DNA of 64,000 bases from Flavobacterium chryseum (GTDB lineage Bacteria > Bacteroidota > Bacteroidia > Flavobacteriales > Flavobacteriaceae): positions 1 through 64,000 of the forward strand of contig NZ_SNWW01000011.1 in the NCBI RefSeq assembly GCF_004362015.1, written 5' to 3'. The notes beneath the pieces are model-generated. The model had not been told where the DNA came from. It saw only the letters and a list, made by a program, of their open reading frames with translations, and did no database searches. The position numbers and the translations under genes are program-made. Positions within the stretch are counted from its first letter, which is position 1; every line of letters starts with the position of its first letter. Below, piece after piece: positions 44,582 to 54,093 of the stretch.

Positions 44582-44608
44582 TTGAACCTAAAAAAATAAG
44601 TATTTTTG
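44582..44608 (+). promoter_or_regulatory. Promoter of the lactate dehydrogenase gene
   Basis: TTG at 44582-44584, 16 bases, then TATTTTTG at 44601-44608. The ATG is 33 bases further on. Confidence 0.5.
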
Positions 44609-44641
44609 TAACTCAAAGGAAAAGCCATAAATTAAGTCAGA

Positions 44642-47548
44642 ATGTCAATAAGTAAGGAGTTACAACAATTATCAGATTCGTTAGAAGGAACACTTTTATA
44701 CGATGATCTTCATAAAACGCTTTATTCGACCGATGCTTCGGTGTACAGGATTAAACCAAAAGCGGTTGCGGTGCCTAAAACGATAGCAGATATTAGCAAA
44801 CTGATTAGGTTTGCGGCGAAGTACAATATTTCGATTACGCCAAGAACCGCCGGAACTTCACTTGCCGGGCAAACGGTTGGCGATGGAATTGTGGTCGATG
44901 TTTCGAAAAACTTTACCAAAATCCTGAATTTTGACCCAATTAAAAAAACAGTTGCGGTTCAGCCTGGCGTGATTCGCGACGAACTGAATTTATTTCTGAA
45001 ACCGCATAACGTATTTTTCGGCCCTAATACTTCGACATCCAACCGTTGTATGATTGGCGGAATGGTGGGAAATAATTCATCGGGAACAACTTCGATTCGG
45101 TATGGTGTGACGCGCGATAAAATTGTCGAAATCAAAGGAATTTTAAGCGATGGTTCTGAAGTGATTTTTAAGGAACTGACTTCGGCGGAATTTATCGAAA
45201 AAACAAAAGGCGATTCTTTAGAAAATAAAATATACAAAAGTCTTTACGACGAACTTTCGGTAAAAGCAACGCAGGATGAAATTATAAAAGAGTTTCCGAA
45301 ACCGGAAATTCACAGAAGAAACACAGGTTATGCCGTTGATATTCTGTTGAAATCAGATTTGTTTGGCGGAACCGAACCAACCATTAATCTCGGAAAATTA
45401 CTTTGCGGAAGTGAAGGAACTTTGGCGTTTACAACTGAAATCACTTTAAAAGTCGACGATTTACCGCCAGCCCATAATATTATGGTTGTGGCGCATTATC
45501 ATAGCATTCAGGAATCGTTAGAATCTGTAGTAGTCGCAATGAAACATCATTTGTATACTTGCGAAATGATCGACGATACGATTTTGGATTGTACCAAAAC
45601 GAATCGTGAACACATTAAAAACCGATTCTTTTTGCAAGGCGAACCAAAAGCCATTATGATGTTTGAAGTCGCTTCGCACGATCCTGAAGATGCCGAAAAT
45701 CAGGCAAATGCTTTGGTGGCCGATTTAGAGAAAAATAACTTTGGTTACGCGCTCGTAAAAATTTACGGAGCCGATATTGAGAAAGTAAACGAACTTAGAA
45801 AAGCCGGTCTTGGACTTTTAGGAAGTATTGTTGGAGATGACAAAGCAGCTGATTCTATTGAAGATACAGCCGTTGAGTTAAGCGATTTACCGGCTTATAT
45901 TGCAGAGTTTTCGGCCATGATGTTACGCCACGGACAAGGCGCGATTTACTATGCGCATGCGGGTGCAGGTGAACTGCATTTGCGTCCGGTTTTGAATTTG
46001 AAGAAAACAGCTGATTTAAAATTATTCAGAACCATTGCGACCGATGTGGCGATTTTGGTGAAGAAATACAGAGGTTCATTAAGTGGTGAACACGGCGACG
46101 GAATTGTGCGCGGGGAGTTTATTCCGTTTATGATTGGCGAAACGAATTATGAATTACTGAAAAGAATCAAATTGGCGTTTGACCCGAATTCGGTTTTGAA
46201 TATCGGGAAGATTGTCAACGCTTTAAAAATGGATGAAAATCATCGCGTAATTTCGGGTAGAGTAGAACCGGATATTAAAACGTTTCAGGATTTCTCAGAC
46301 AGTTTAGGAATTTTGCGCGCTGCCGAAAAATGCAACGGTTCCGGAGATTGTAGAAAATTACCATCGGCAGGAGGAGCCATGTGTCCGAGTTATCGTGCGA
46401 CTAAAAACGAAAAAGAAACAACGCGTGCGAGAGCCAATGCGTTGCGCGAATATTTGACGTATTCAGAGAAAGAAAATAAATTTGACCAGAAAGAATTATA
46501 CGAAGTTTTTGAGTTGTGCGTGAGTTGTAAAGCCTGCGCGAGCGAATGTCCAAGTAATGTAGATGTTGCTACTTTAAAAGCGGAATTTTTATACCAATAC
46601 CAAAAAGCAAACGGATTCTCTACCCGAAACAAATTTTTTGCCCACAACGCAAAACTGAATAAAATGGGAAGTTTGTTTCCGTCTATAACCAATTTTATTT
46701 CGAATCAATCGCTCGTTAAAAAAAGTATGGGAATTGCGCCGGAAAGACAGGTTCCGCTTTTGGCGAAAAAGACATTCAAAAAATGGTATGAAAATAATAA
46801 ACGAGAACAAAACGATTTCCCAAACGGACAAGTGTATTTGTTTAATGACGAATTCACGAATTATTACGATGTAAATATCGGAATCGACGCTTTCGAACTG
46901 TTAACGAAATTAGGCTACGAAGTTTTAATCGTAGATCACGAAGAAAGCGGAAGAACGTATTTATCAAAAGGTTTTCTGGAAGAAGCGAAAAAAATCGCGG
47001 ATACTAATATTGGTATTTTTAAAGATTTAGTTTCAAGCAACACTCCTTTAATAGGAATTGAACCTTCGGCAATTTTGACTTTTAGAGATGAATATTTGAG
47101 ATTAGCATCAGATAAAGAAAACGCCGAGAGAATTTCTCAAAACGTTTTTACAATCGAAGAATTCTTTAAAAAAGAAATTATCGACGGTAAAATAAAACCC
47201 GATTCATTCTCTGAAGAAAAGAAAGAAATCAAAATTCACGGGCATTGTCATCAGAAATCATTAAGTTCTGTTGAAGCGACTTTCGCTATGCTGAATTTGC
47301 CAAAGAATAACACGGTTACGATTTATAATTCAGGCTGTTGTGGAATGGCGGGATCTTTTGGTTACGAAAAAGAACATTATCAGGTAAGCATGCAAATGGG
47401 TGAAGATACCTTATTTCCAAAAGTGCGTGCCACTGCCGAAAACGTAAAAATCGCCGCAGCAGGAACCAGCTGTCGTCATCAAATTTTTGACGGAACGAGT
47501 AGAGAAGCGCAGCATCCGGTAAGTATTTTAAGAAGTTGCCTGAAATAA
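44642..47548 (+). CDS. FAD-binding and Fe-S oxidoreductase, D-lactate dehydrogenase type
   Basis: A 968-aa fusion. N-terminal FAD_binding_4 domain (about 30-270; PRTAGTSLAGQTVGDGIVVD, GGMVGNNSSGTTSIRYG), FAD-oxidase C domain (about 280-530; LSGEHGDGIVRGEFI), then a ferredoxin-like part with CVSCKACASECP near 626-637 and a CCG domain with HGHCHQKSLSS and NSGCCGMAGSFG (near 899). Such proteins oxidise D-lactate or another 2-hydroxyacid and pass electrons to quinone; the Bacteroidota long form matches this length. It has its own promoter. No signal peptide; it should act at the inner face of the membrane. The permease 450 bases downstream has no clear link. The exact substrate is inferred. Confidence 0.88.
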   Translation: MSISKELQQLSDSLEGTLLYDDLHKTLYSTDASVYRIKPKAVAVPKTIADISKLIRFAAKYNISITPRTAGTSLAGQTVGDGIVVDVSKNFTKILNFDPIKKTVAVQPGVIRDELNLFLKPHNVFFGPNTSTSNRCMIGGMVGNNSSGTTSIRYGVTRDKIVEIKGILSDGSEVIFKELTSAEFIEKTKGDSLENKIYKSLYDELSVKATQDEIIKEFPKPEIHRRNTGYAVDILLKSDLFGGTEPTINLGKLLCGSEGTLAFTTEITLKVDDLPPAHNIMVVAHYHSIQESLESVVVAMKHHLYTCEMIDDTILDCTKTNREHIKNRFFLQGEPKAIMMFEVASHDPEDAENQANALVADLEKNNFGYALVKIYGADIEKVNELRKAGLGLLGSIVGDDKAADSIEDTAVELSDLPAYIAEFSAMMLRHGQGAIYYAHAGAGELHLRPVLNLKKTADLKLFRTIATDVAILVKKYRGSLSGEHGDGIVRGEFIPFMIGETNYELLKRIKLAFDPNSVLNIGKIVNALKMDENHRVISGRVEPDIKTFQDFSDSLGILRAAEKCNGSGDCRKLPSAGGAMCPSYRATKNEKETTRARANALREYLTYSEKENKFDQKELYEVFELCVSCKACASECPSNVDVATLKAEFLYQYQKANGFSTRNKFFAHNAKLNKMGSLFPSITNFISNQSLVKKSMGIAPERQVPLLAKKTFKKWYENNKREQNDFPNGQVYLFNDEFTNYYDVNIGIDAFELLTKLGYEVLIVDHEESGRTYLSKGFLEEAKKIADTNIGIFKDLVSSNTPLIGIEPSAILTFRDEYLRLASDKENAERISQNVFTIEEFFKKEIIDGKIKPDSFSEEKKEIKIHGHCHQKSLSSVEATFAMLNLPKNNTVTIYNSGCCGMAGSFGYEKEHYQVSMQMGEDTLFPKVRATAENVKIAAAGTSCRHQIFDGTSREAQHPVSILRSCLK

Positions 47549-47552
47549 AGGT

Positions 47553-47855
47553 TTAACCGCAAAGTTCGCAAAGGTTACGCAAAGAGCACAAAGATTAAAA
47601 AATCTGCAGAATCTGCGTGATAAAATATTAGCCACAGATTAAAGGATTAAAATGATTTTGTTTCACGCAGATTCTGCAGATTTAAGCAGATTTAATTTTA
47701 AATTTAGAAATAAATAAATCTGCGAGTATCTGCTTAAATCTTTTTTAAATCTGCGTGAAATAAAAATTTAAAAAATCTATGTTAATCATTTTAATCTGTG
47801 GCAAAAAAATAATTTGCGCCAATTCGTGCAATTCGTGGTAAAAAAACTTTGCAAC
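47553..47855. repeat. Dispersed palindromic repeat, copy 2 (CGCAGATT family)
   Basis: Between the dehydrogenase and the permease: tttcacgcagattctgcaga near 47661, then aaatctgcgtgaaataaa near 47746 reading inversely, with flanking blocks aaccgcaaagttcgcaaagg and gccaattcgtgcaattcg. The arms give a long interrupted hairpin. The rest of the gap to 47994 holds no gene. Confidence 0.8.
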
Positions 47856-47994
47856 TTAACGCCTTCGTAGCAAAAAATAATTCGCAATAAAACAAAATCG
47901 TTTTATATATTTGAAATCAGGATAATTTTTGCATTATTTGCAAAATAAAACCCACAAAAGTTAAATATATTAATTTATAAAAGCAAAACCACAT

Positions 47995-49929
47995 ATGGCA
48001 TTATCAGGTTTATTCCGAAAAAAAACGGTACAAGATATTCTCAAACAAGTTGCAAAAAACGAAGCAGATGGTCATAATGCATTAGGAAAACATTTAACGA
48101 CCAGGGATTTAACTGCATTTGGAATCGCAGCAATTGTTGGAGCAGGTATTTTTAGCACCATCGGAAAAGCTAGTGCTGATGGCGGTCCAGCGGTTATTTT
48201 CTTGTTTTTATTTACTGCGTTGGCTTGTAGTTTTGCTGCTTTTGCTTACGCCGAATTTGCCTCAATGGTTCCGGTTTCAGGAAGTGCTTACACGTACTCG
48301 TATGTAGCTTTCGGAGAAATTATTGCCTGGATAATTGGTTGGGCTTTAATTATGGAATATGCAGTTGGAAATATAACAGTCGCCATATCATGGAGCGATT
48401 ATTTTACGGGACTGCTACAGAGTGGCGGAATACATCTCCCACAATGGATTCAGATGGATTATTTAACTGCTTCAAACGGATTTAAAGATGCCACAGCTTT
48501 AATGCAAGGCGGAAAAACATTCGAAAATTTAAGTGCTTCTTTACAAGCTTCATATACTGCCTGGACAACAGCACCAACCATTGGTTCTTTCCACTTTGTG
48601 GCTGATTTACCGGCTTTGTTTATCATTATTTTGATTACGGCGTTGGTTTACAGAGGTATGAAAGAATCTCGTAATGCCAGTAATGTAATGGTTGTTGTAA
48701 AACTTTGCATCGTACTTTTAGTAATAGCCGTTGGAGTATTTTATGTAGATACAGCCAATTGGGATCCGTTTGCGCCAAATGGTGTAAGTGGGGTTTTAAA
48801 AGGAGTTTCAGCTGTTTTCTTTGCTTATATTGGTTTTGATGCGATTTCTACGACTGCAGAAGAATGTAAAAATCCGCAACGTGATTTACCACGCGGAATG
48901 ATGTGGGCCATTATCATTTGTACTATTTTATATATTGCCATTGCTTTGGTTTTAACCGGAATGGTGCGTTATAACGAATTGAATGTTGGAGATCCACTAG
49001 CGTTTGTTTTCGATAAATTAGACCTAAAATGGATGTCGGGAATTATTGCCGTAAGTGCCGTAATTGCAATGGCAAGTGTTTTATTGGTTTTCCAAATGGG
49101 ACAACCTCGTATCTGGATGAGCATGAGCCGTGATGGTTTATTACCAAAGAAATTTTCTACTGTACATCCAAAATTCAAAACACCATCTTTTGCAACCATT
49201 GTAACCGGTTTTGTAGTTGCGATTCCGGCTTTGTTTTTAAACTTGACAATGGTAACTGATTTATGTAGTATCGGAACTTTATTTGCCTTCGTATTGGTTT
49301 GTGCGGGAGTTTTGGTTTTACAAAACAAACCTGAAATTCCTAGAGGAAAATTCAAAACGCCTTATGTAAATTCAAAATATATCTTACCTGTTTTAATGAT
49401 TGCAGGATTGTATTATGCTTTTGCTTTCAACAACAAAGCGACAATGTCTTTCATCAATAACGAAGCACAAACAAACGATGCAACAACGATCATAACTTCT
49501 TTAGATAAAACAGAATCAGATAAAGTTTTTAATTATTTAAAAAGTATCGATGTTCAAAATAAAACTTCAGAAACATCAGATTTAGAGCATTTATTAAGTC
49601 AATACCAAGACGATGACGCTAAATATGCTGAGGTTGTAAAAGGATTGCCAATCAACGATTCACTAAAATACGAATCAGGTTTCAGTTTATTCAAACACAA
49701 AATTCCAATGTGGATATTCTTATTCGTTTTAGTTGGATTAGCGGTTTGGGCTTTTAGAAAAAACTTGTCTTTAATTCCGCTTTTAGGATTAATCTGTTGT
49801 CTGTACATGATGGCCGAATTAAGCGTTTGGAACTGGATTTATTTTACAATCTGGTTGTTAATAGGATTGTTTATTTACTTTACTTATAGTAGAAAAAACA
49901 GTAAACTTAACTTCGTTGAGAAGTTATAA
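47995..49929 (+). CDS. Amino-acid permease (APC superfamily)
   Basis: A 644-aa membrane protein of the cationic-amino-acid-transporter-like APC group, longer than the usual 450-500 aa. The unwound helix-1 motif is FGIAAIVGAGIFSTIGKAS (residues about 42-60), with SFAAFAYAEFASMVPVSGSA next. About twelve helices follow. A soluble insert at about 480-565 (TTIITSLDKTESDKVFNYLK, LEHLLSQYQDDDAKYAEV) between late membrane segments makes the extra length. Substrate unknown, likely an amino acid. A terminator follows directly at 49954. Confidence 0.88.
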   Translation: MALSGLFRKKTVQDILKQVAKNEADGHNALGKHLTTRDLTAFGIAAIVGAGIFSTIGKASADGGPAVIFLFLFTALACSFAAFAYAEFASMVPVSGSAYTYSYVAFGEIIAWIIGWALIMEYAVGNITVAISWSDYFTGLLQSGGIHLPQWIQMDYLTASNGFKDATALMQGGKTFENLSASLQASYTAWTTAPTIGSFHFVADLPALFIIILITALVYRGMKESRNASNVMVVVKLCIVLLVIAVGVFYVDTANWDPFAPNGVSGVLKGVSAVFFAYIGFDAISTTAEECKNPQRDLPRGMMWAIIICTILYIAIALVLTGMVRYNELNVGDPLAFVFDKLDLKWMSGIIAVSAVIAMASVLLVFQMGQPRIWMSMSRDGLLPKKFSTVHPKFKTPSFATIVTGFVVAIPALFLNLTMVTDLCSIGTLFAFVLVCAGVLVLQNKPEIPRGKFKTPYVNSKYILPVLMIAGLYYAFAFNNKATMSFINNEAQTNDATTIITSLDKTESDKVFNYLKSIDVQNKTSETSDLEHLLSQYQDDDAKYAEVVKGLPINDSLKYESGFSLFKHKIPMWIFLFVLVGLAVWAFRKNLSLIPLLGLICCLYMMAELSVWNWIYFTIWLLIGLFIYFTYSRKNSKLNFVEKL

Positions 49930-49953
49930 GTTTTGAGTTATAAATTATAAATG

Positions 49954-49990
49954 AAAAGCCGTTCTGAAATCGATCATAACGGCTTTTATT
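49954..49990 (+). terminator. Terminator after the permease
   Basis: AAAAGCCGTT and AACGGCTTTT enclose a 14-base loop, followed by a T-rich run. Confidence 0.75.
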
Positions 49991-50009
49991 TTGCAACAGA
50001 TTAAAATCA

Positions 50010-50135
50010 TTAAAAAGGTTTTTTTGTTTCACGCAGATTCTGCAGATTTAAGCAGATTAAAATAAATTTTTTAGGCTTAGGCAATAAATAATCTTCGCAC
50101 ATCTGCTTAAATCTGCGTGAAATAAAACTTTCTGA
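50010..50135. repeat. Dispersed palindromic repeat, copy 3 (CGCAGATT family)
   Basis: tttcacgcagattctgcaga at about 50028 is paired with atctgcttaaatctgcgtga near 50104, about 55 bases apart. It is the shortest copy, almost only the hairpin. Nothing else is seen in the gap to 50261. Confidence 0.8.
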
Positions 50136-50261
50136 TTCTCTCTGAAAGCTAGGTGAATCTAACTCTTTTTTTGTTAGAATTTTTATAAAAATATTCCCAT
50201 ACTTATTAAAGCTTTTTCTTAGGTTTGCGTATACAAAGTTTAATTTTAATTTTTTTAATGC

Positions 50262-51356
50262 ATGAGTTTTCTTGATAAGATATTGGGTAAAAAAGAATTC
50301 CCTATAGAGTCCTACAATGATTTTTGGAATTGGTTTTTAAAACATGAAAAAGAGTTTTTCAAAATTGTTCAGGAAGGAAACAATATACATAAAGGATTTT
50401 TAGATAAAATTGCACCAAAATTAGATGAAATTCATGATGGGTTTTATTTTCTAACCGGAATGTTTGATAAGCAAACCGCCGAGCTGATCTTAACACCAGA
50501 CGGAGCGATTAAAAATATTTATGTGATAGAAGAGTTAGTCAATGCTGCCCCAAAAATTGAAGGCTGGAAGTTTACTGCTCTTAAACCTGCTTCAGATATT
50601 AAAGATGTTGGAATAACATATGAAAATTTTGATTTTAATAAAGAAAATTTAAAGTTTTATCCTAATCTTCATAACATCTATCCGGACGAAATTGATTTGA
50701 CAATTGTTTACGATCATTTTGAAGATGATAAAAAATCAGTTGTAACAAATGGGGTTTATATTTTTCTGGATAATTACTTAGGAGAATTGCACTCGGTTAC
50801 TCTAATAGATAATCTGCAGGTAATAGGATATGAGAACGTTACTCAAGAATTAATCCCTATTGAAAAATTAAAAGATTATTTAATTTGGAGAGAAAAAGAA
50901 TTCATTGAAAAATATGAAGGTGTAAGACATGCTACTGAAAGTGATGCCTACGCAAACTTTGAGGGAAAAAGAGAATCTGGCAATTTAGTTTTAGCATTAA
51001 TAAATACAACTATTCTAGGATGGGATAAAAAGGCTTCTCATCCATGGATTATTATAATTGGAATTCCATTTGACAGCAATCACATTAGTGGTCTGCCTGA
51101 TGATGAAACACATACATTGCTAAATGATATCGAAGATGAAATAATGTTTAACTTACCAGATTTAGAAGGTTATTTAAATATTGGAAGAGAAACGTCAGAT
51201 AATAAAAGAGAAATCTTTTTTGCCTGTAAAGAATTCAGAAAACCGCCAAAAGTTTTAGATATAATAATAAAAAAGTATAGCCAAACTTTAGAAATAAGTT
51301 ATGAAATCTATAAAGATAAATACTGGCAGTCGTTTAGGCATTTTGAGCAAAATTAA
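50262..51356 (+). CDS. DUF695 protein
   Basis: A 364-aa protein. The N-terminal half (ESYNDFWNWFLKHEKEFFKI, GFYFLTGMFDKQTAELILTP) is the DUF695-associated region and the C-terminal half (HPWIIIIGIPFDSNHISGLP, ETHTLLNDIEDEIMFNL, YEIYKDKYWQSFRHF) matches DUF695 itself. No signal peptide or catalytic motif recognised. Such proteins are often linked to immunity or toxin loci, but no partner is visible here. It stands alone between repeats and ends with a strong terminator. Confidence 0.75.
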   Translation: MSFLDKILGKKEFPIESYNDFWNWFLKHEKEFFKIVQEGNNIHKGFLDKIAPKLDEIHDGFYFLTGMFDKQTAELILTPDGAIKNIYVIEELVNAAPKIEGWKFTALKPASDIKDVGITYENFDFNKENLKFYPNLHNIYPDEIDLTIVYDHFEDDKKSVVTNGVYIFLDNYLGELHSVTLIDNLQVIGYENVTQELIPIEKLKDYLIWREKEFIEKYEGVRHATESDAYANFEGKRESGNLVLALINTTILGWDKKASHPWIIIIGIPFDSNHISGLPDDETHTLLNDIEDEIMFNLPDLEGYLNIGRETSDNKREIFFACKEFRKPPKVLDIIIKKYSQTLEISYEIYKDKYWQSFRHFEQN

Positions 51357-51361
51357 ATAAT

Positions 51362-51399
51362 AAAAAATCCGTTCTGAGATTGATCAGAACGGATTTTTT
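51362..51399. terminator. Strong bidirectional terminator
   Basis: AAAAAATCCGTTCTGA and TCAGAACGGATTTTTT form a perfect 16-bp stem with a 6-base loop, sited six bases after the DUF695 stop. It can also stop transcription coming from the right. Confidence 0.9.
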
Positions 51400-51424
51400 A
51401 TTTACACATAATAGTTTGTGCCAT

Positions 51425-51500
51425 TTTCGACGGAGGAGAAATCACATAACGTAGACACACAGTACGTTGCTCTCTGGATGTGATTTCTCCTCCGTCGAAA
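51425..51500. repeat. Perfect 23-bp inverted repeat
   Basis: Left arm 51425-51447 starts tttcgacggaggagaaatca and right arm 51478-51500 is its exact reverse complement; the loop is 30 bases. It lies between two converging genes. Related to the repeats at 30047 and 53816. Confidence 0.9.
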
Positions 51501-51576
51501 TGACAAATCGGTGCTTTTAGTAAGATTGCTATCCTATTTATCCACAATAATTAGTGAAAATTAATGAAATTCGTTT

Positions 51577-52779
51577 TTACAAAATCTCAAGTTCCACCAT
51601 ACAAGCCTTCATCATTTCATAAGTACGCTGAATATCATTATCCAAACCAATCGAAAAACGAATCAAACCATCTGTTAATCCCATTTCTTTTTGTTCTTCC
51701 AGCGGAATTTCACTAGAAGTTGAGGTTCCCGGCGCGCTAAATAAGGTCTTATAAAATCCTAAACTTACCGCCAAATAACCTAAGTTTCTTGCTTGCATCA
51801 ATTCCATCAATTCATTGGCTTTTGCCAAAGTTCCAACGTCAATTGTCAGCATTCCGCCAAAACCATATTCAGGATTAATCATTGTTTTGTATAGTTCATG
51901 ACTCGGATGACTATTCAAACCAGGATAAACGGTTTTTAAGCCATCAGCTTCAAATTTATCTGCCAGAAAATGCGCATTATGACTGTGTTGTTTAATTCTG
52001 ATATGAAGTGTACGCAAGTTTTTCATCACAGAAGCCGAACGCAAACTATCCATTGTAGGCCCTAAAAGCATACTTGCTCCCGAATTAACATTTTTTAAAG
52101 CATTGATAAATTCTTTCGAAGCGCAGGTCACGCCTCCAACCGTATCGCTATTTCCGTTAATATATTTCGTCAAACTATGAATTACGATATCAGCACCTAA
52201 TTTTGCAGGCGAAACCGACAAAGGCGAAAAAGTATTATCGACAACCAATTTCAAATTATGTTTTTTAGCAATTTGAGCCAAACCAGTGATATCAGCCACT
52301 TCTAATAACGGATTACTAACCGTTTCGCAATACAAAACTTTTGTGTTTGAAGTTATTGCCGCTTCCACAACATCTAATTTGGTGATATCCACAAAACTTG
52401 TTTCAATCCCGAAACGAGGCGTAAAATTTTTCAAAAAAGCATAAGTACCGCCATAAATCGTTCGGCTCGAAACAATATGATCGCCCGCACCACAAAGTTG
52501 CAATAGAGTAGGCGTAATCGCACCCATTCCAGACGCCGAAACATTTGCCGTTTCCGTTCCTTCCATCGCTGCCAAAGCCTGGTCCAGATACAAATTGCTT
52601 GGTGATGAATGGCGCGAATACAAATAACAGCCTTCCATATTGCCTTCAAAAGTATCGAACATGGTTTTAGCCGATAAAAAAGTATAAGTTGAAGAATCAG
52701 AAATCGACGGATTCACACCGCCAAATTCACCAAAGTATTGCAAATCCTGAATTTTATCTGCTGGGTTAAAGTCTTTCAT
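51577..52779 (-). CDS. PLP-dependent Cys/Met metabolism enzyme (methionine gamma-lyase type)
   Basis: A 400-aa trans-sulfuration family enzyme. Conserved parts are SDSSTYTFLSAKTMFDTFEG, CYLYSRHSSPSNLYLDQALA, VSASGMGAITPTLLQL, CETVSNPLLEVADITGLA, LVVDNTFSPLS and the PLP lysine near 204 in HSLTKYINGNSDTVGG. It breaks down methionine or homocysteine, or makes cystathionine; gamma-lyase is favoured by the divergent Lrp-type regulator and the lack of a metabolic operon. Cytoplasmic tetramer. The shared upstream region is 449 bases long. Confidence 0.86.
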   Translation of the reverse strand: MKDFNPADKIQDLQYFGEFGGVNPSISDSSTYTFLSAKTMFDTFEGNMEGCYLYSRHSSPSNLYLDQALAAMEGTETANVSASGMGAITPTLLQLCGAGDHIVSSRTIYGGTYAFLKNFTPRFGIETSFVDITKLDVVEAAITSNTKVLYCETVSNPLLEVADITGLAQIAKKHNLKLVVDNTFSPLSVSPAKLGADIVIHSLTKYINGNSDTVGGVTCASKEFINALKNVNSGASMLLGPTMDSLRSASVMKNLRTLHIRIKQHSHNAHFLADKFEADGLKTVYPGLNSHPSHELYKTMINPEYGFGGMLTIDVGTLAKANELMELMQARNLGYLAVSLGFYKTLFSAPGTSTSSEIPLEEQKEMGLTDGLIRFSIGLDNDIQRTYEMMKACMVELEIL

Positions 52780-53228
52780 TTTTTTGTCATTGCGAGGAAC
52801 GAAGCAATCTCATCCTCAGATTAGTATTTAGTTTTTTGAGTTTAAAATTGAAATTGTTTTTTGATGTTTTTTAGAAGCTATTCCAGCTTTCCGTTTCAAG
52901 TCCTCATAAAAAAGACAAAGTTTCTAATGTCCTAAAAAGAGCTTCCGTTGGTCGCTTTTTTAAAACAAGAAACTTTTGCCTTTTTTACTCCGGGCTTTCC
53001 TCTTCAATCTGGGCTAGAGCACTTGTTTTCAAAAGAATTTCTATTCAAAATAAGAACTATTTAGAAAATTAATCAATCGTAAAGTGATTAATTAGATTTT
53101 AAAACTATAAAAATTTATTTATAGGGATTTTTAATCTAAATTTGAAGTTTAAAGCATAGTCCAGTAGATTTTCTTTCATTAAAAAAAACTATCAACCAAC
53201 AGCCAACAACCACAAACCATCAACAAAA
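52780..53228. other. Divergent control region of the PLP enzyme and the Lrp regulator
   Basis: TAAATTTG at 53137-53144 is a good -7 box for the Lrp gene, 84 bases upstream of its ATG; no TTG at the usual spacing was seen. A fragment gcgaggaacgaagcaatctc at 52793-52812 resembles the GAGGAACGAAGGATC palindromes elsewhere. No further gene is recognised. Confidence 0.5.
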
Positions 53229-53684
53229 ATGACTTTAGACGCCACCGATAAAAAACTTCTCGTTTTACTTCAAACCGACAGTAAAAAAACAACTAAAGAA
53301 TTATCCTTAAAACTGAATCTTTCGGTTACAGCAGTTTACGAACGGATCAAAAAATTAGAGCGCGAAGGAATAATCAAAAACTACGTAGCATTAGTTGATA
53401 AAACCAAAATCGATAAAGGATTTGTGGTTTTTTGCCACTTAAAACTCATTCAGCATACCAAAGAATTCCTAACCAAATTCGAAAGCGAAGTAATCAAACT
53501 CAACGAAGTTTTAGAATGTCATCACGTAAGCGGTGATTACGATTATATTCTGAAAGTTTTAGTAAAAGACATGGAAGAGTACAGAGAATTCTTGGTAACC
53601 AAACTCACAAGTTTGCAACATATTGGCAGCACACAAAGTATGTTTATGATTAGTGAGGTGAAAAATTCAACGGTGATTTTTTAG
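53229..53684 (+). CDS. Lrp/AsnC-family transcriptional regulator
   Basis: A 151-aa Lrp-type protein: N-terminal winged helix-turn-helix LDATDKKLLVLLQTDSKKTT and LSLKLNLSVTAVYERIKKLE, then EGIIKNYVALVDKTKI and the RAM ligand-binding domain with VLECHHVSGDYDYILKVLVK. It senses amino acids and forms oligomers on DNA. Transcribed divergently from the methionine gamma-lyase-type gene, so it most likely controls that gene, perhaps in response to methionine or a related amino acid; this is inferred from position. Confidence 0.9.
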   Translation: MTLDATDKKLLVLLQTDSKKTTKELSLKLNLSVTAVYERIKKLEREGIIKNYVALVDKTKIDKGFVVFCHLKLIQHTKEFLTKFESEVIKLNEVLECHHVSGDYDYILKVLVKDMEEYREFLVTKLTSLQHIGSTQSMFMISEVKNSTVIF

Positions 53685-53815
53685 GAGGTTCAAAGGTGCA
53701 GAGTAACAAAGAGACAAAGGTTTTTCGTAGAGACGCACAGCAGTGCGTCTAACACATGATTTGTTCCTAAGGTTTTAAAAAAACAATCTCGCAAAATTTT
53801 TCTTTCGTCATTTTT

Positions 53816-53903
53816 GTCATCCTGAGGAACGAAGGATCTCCTCACATAATGTCGCTAATCTTTATAGAGTTACTTGCGGGGATCCTTCGTTCCTCAGGAT
53901 GAC
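53816..53903. repeat. Perfect 23-bp inverted repeat, GGATGAC type
   Basis: Left arm 53816-53838 (gtcatcctgaggaacgaagg ...) and right arm 53881-53903 (... ccttcgttcctcaggatgac) match exactly over 23 bases, 42 bases apart. It is in the gap 53685-54093, which otherwise contains AT-rich sequence, a partial caaagg repeat and no gene. Confidence 0.9.
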
Positions 53904-54058
53904 AAGATTGTGTAAACTCTGAAAGACTAAAAAACAAAACTTAGCAAACTTGCAGTTAAAAAAAAACTTTGTGCCCTAGTTCCTTCGTGGCAAAAAACAA
54001 ACCCAAAATTTCACACAAAAAACATTGAAATTTAAAGTTTAAACAAAACTTTATTCCT

Positions 54059-54066
54059 TAATTTTG
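54059..54066 (+). promoter_or_regulatory. Candidate -7 box of lpdA
   Basis: TAATTTTG matches TAnnTTTG and lies 27 bases before the ATG. The -33 element is not clear. Confidence 0.4.
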
Positions 54067-54093
54067 TATCGCTAAAAATAAAATAGACAAACT

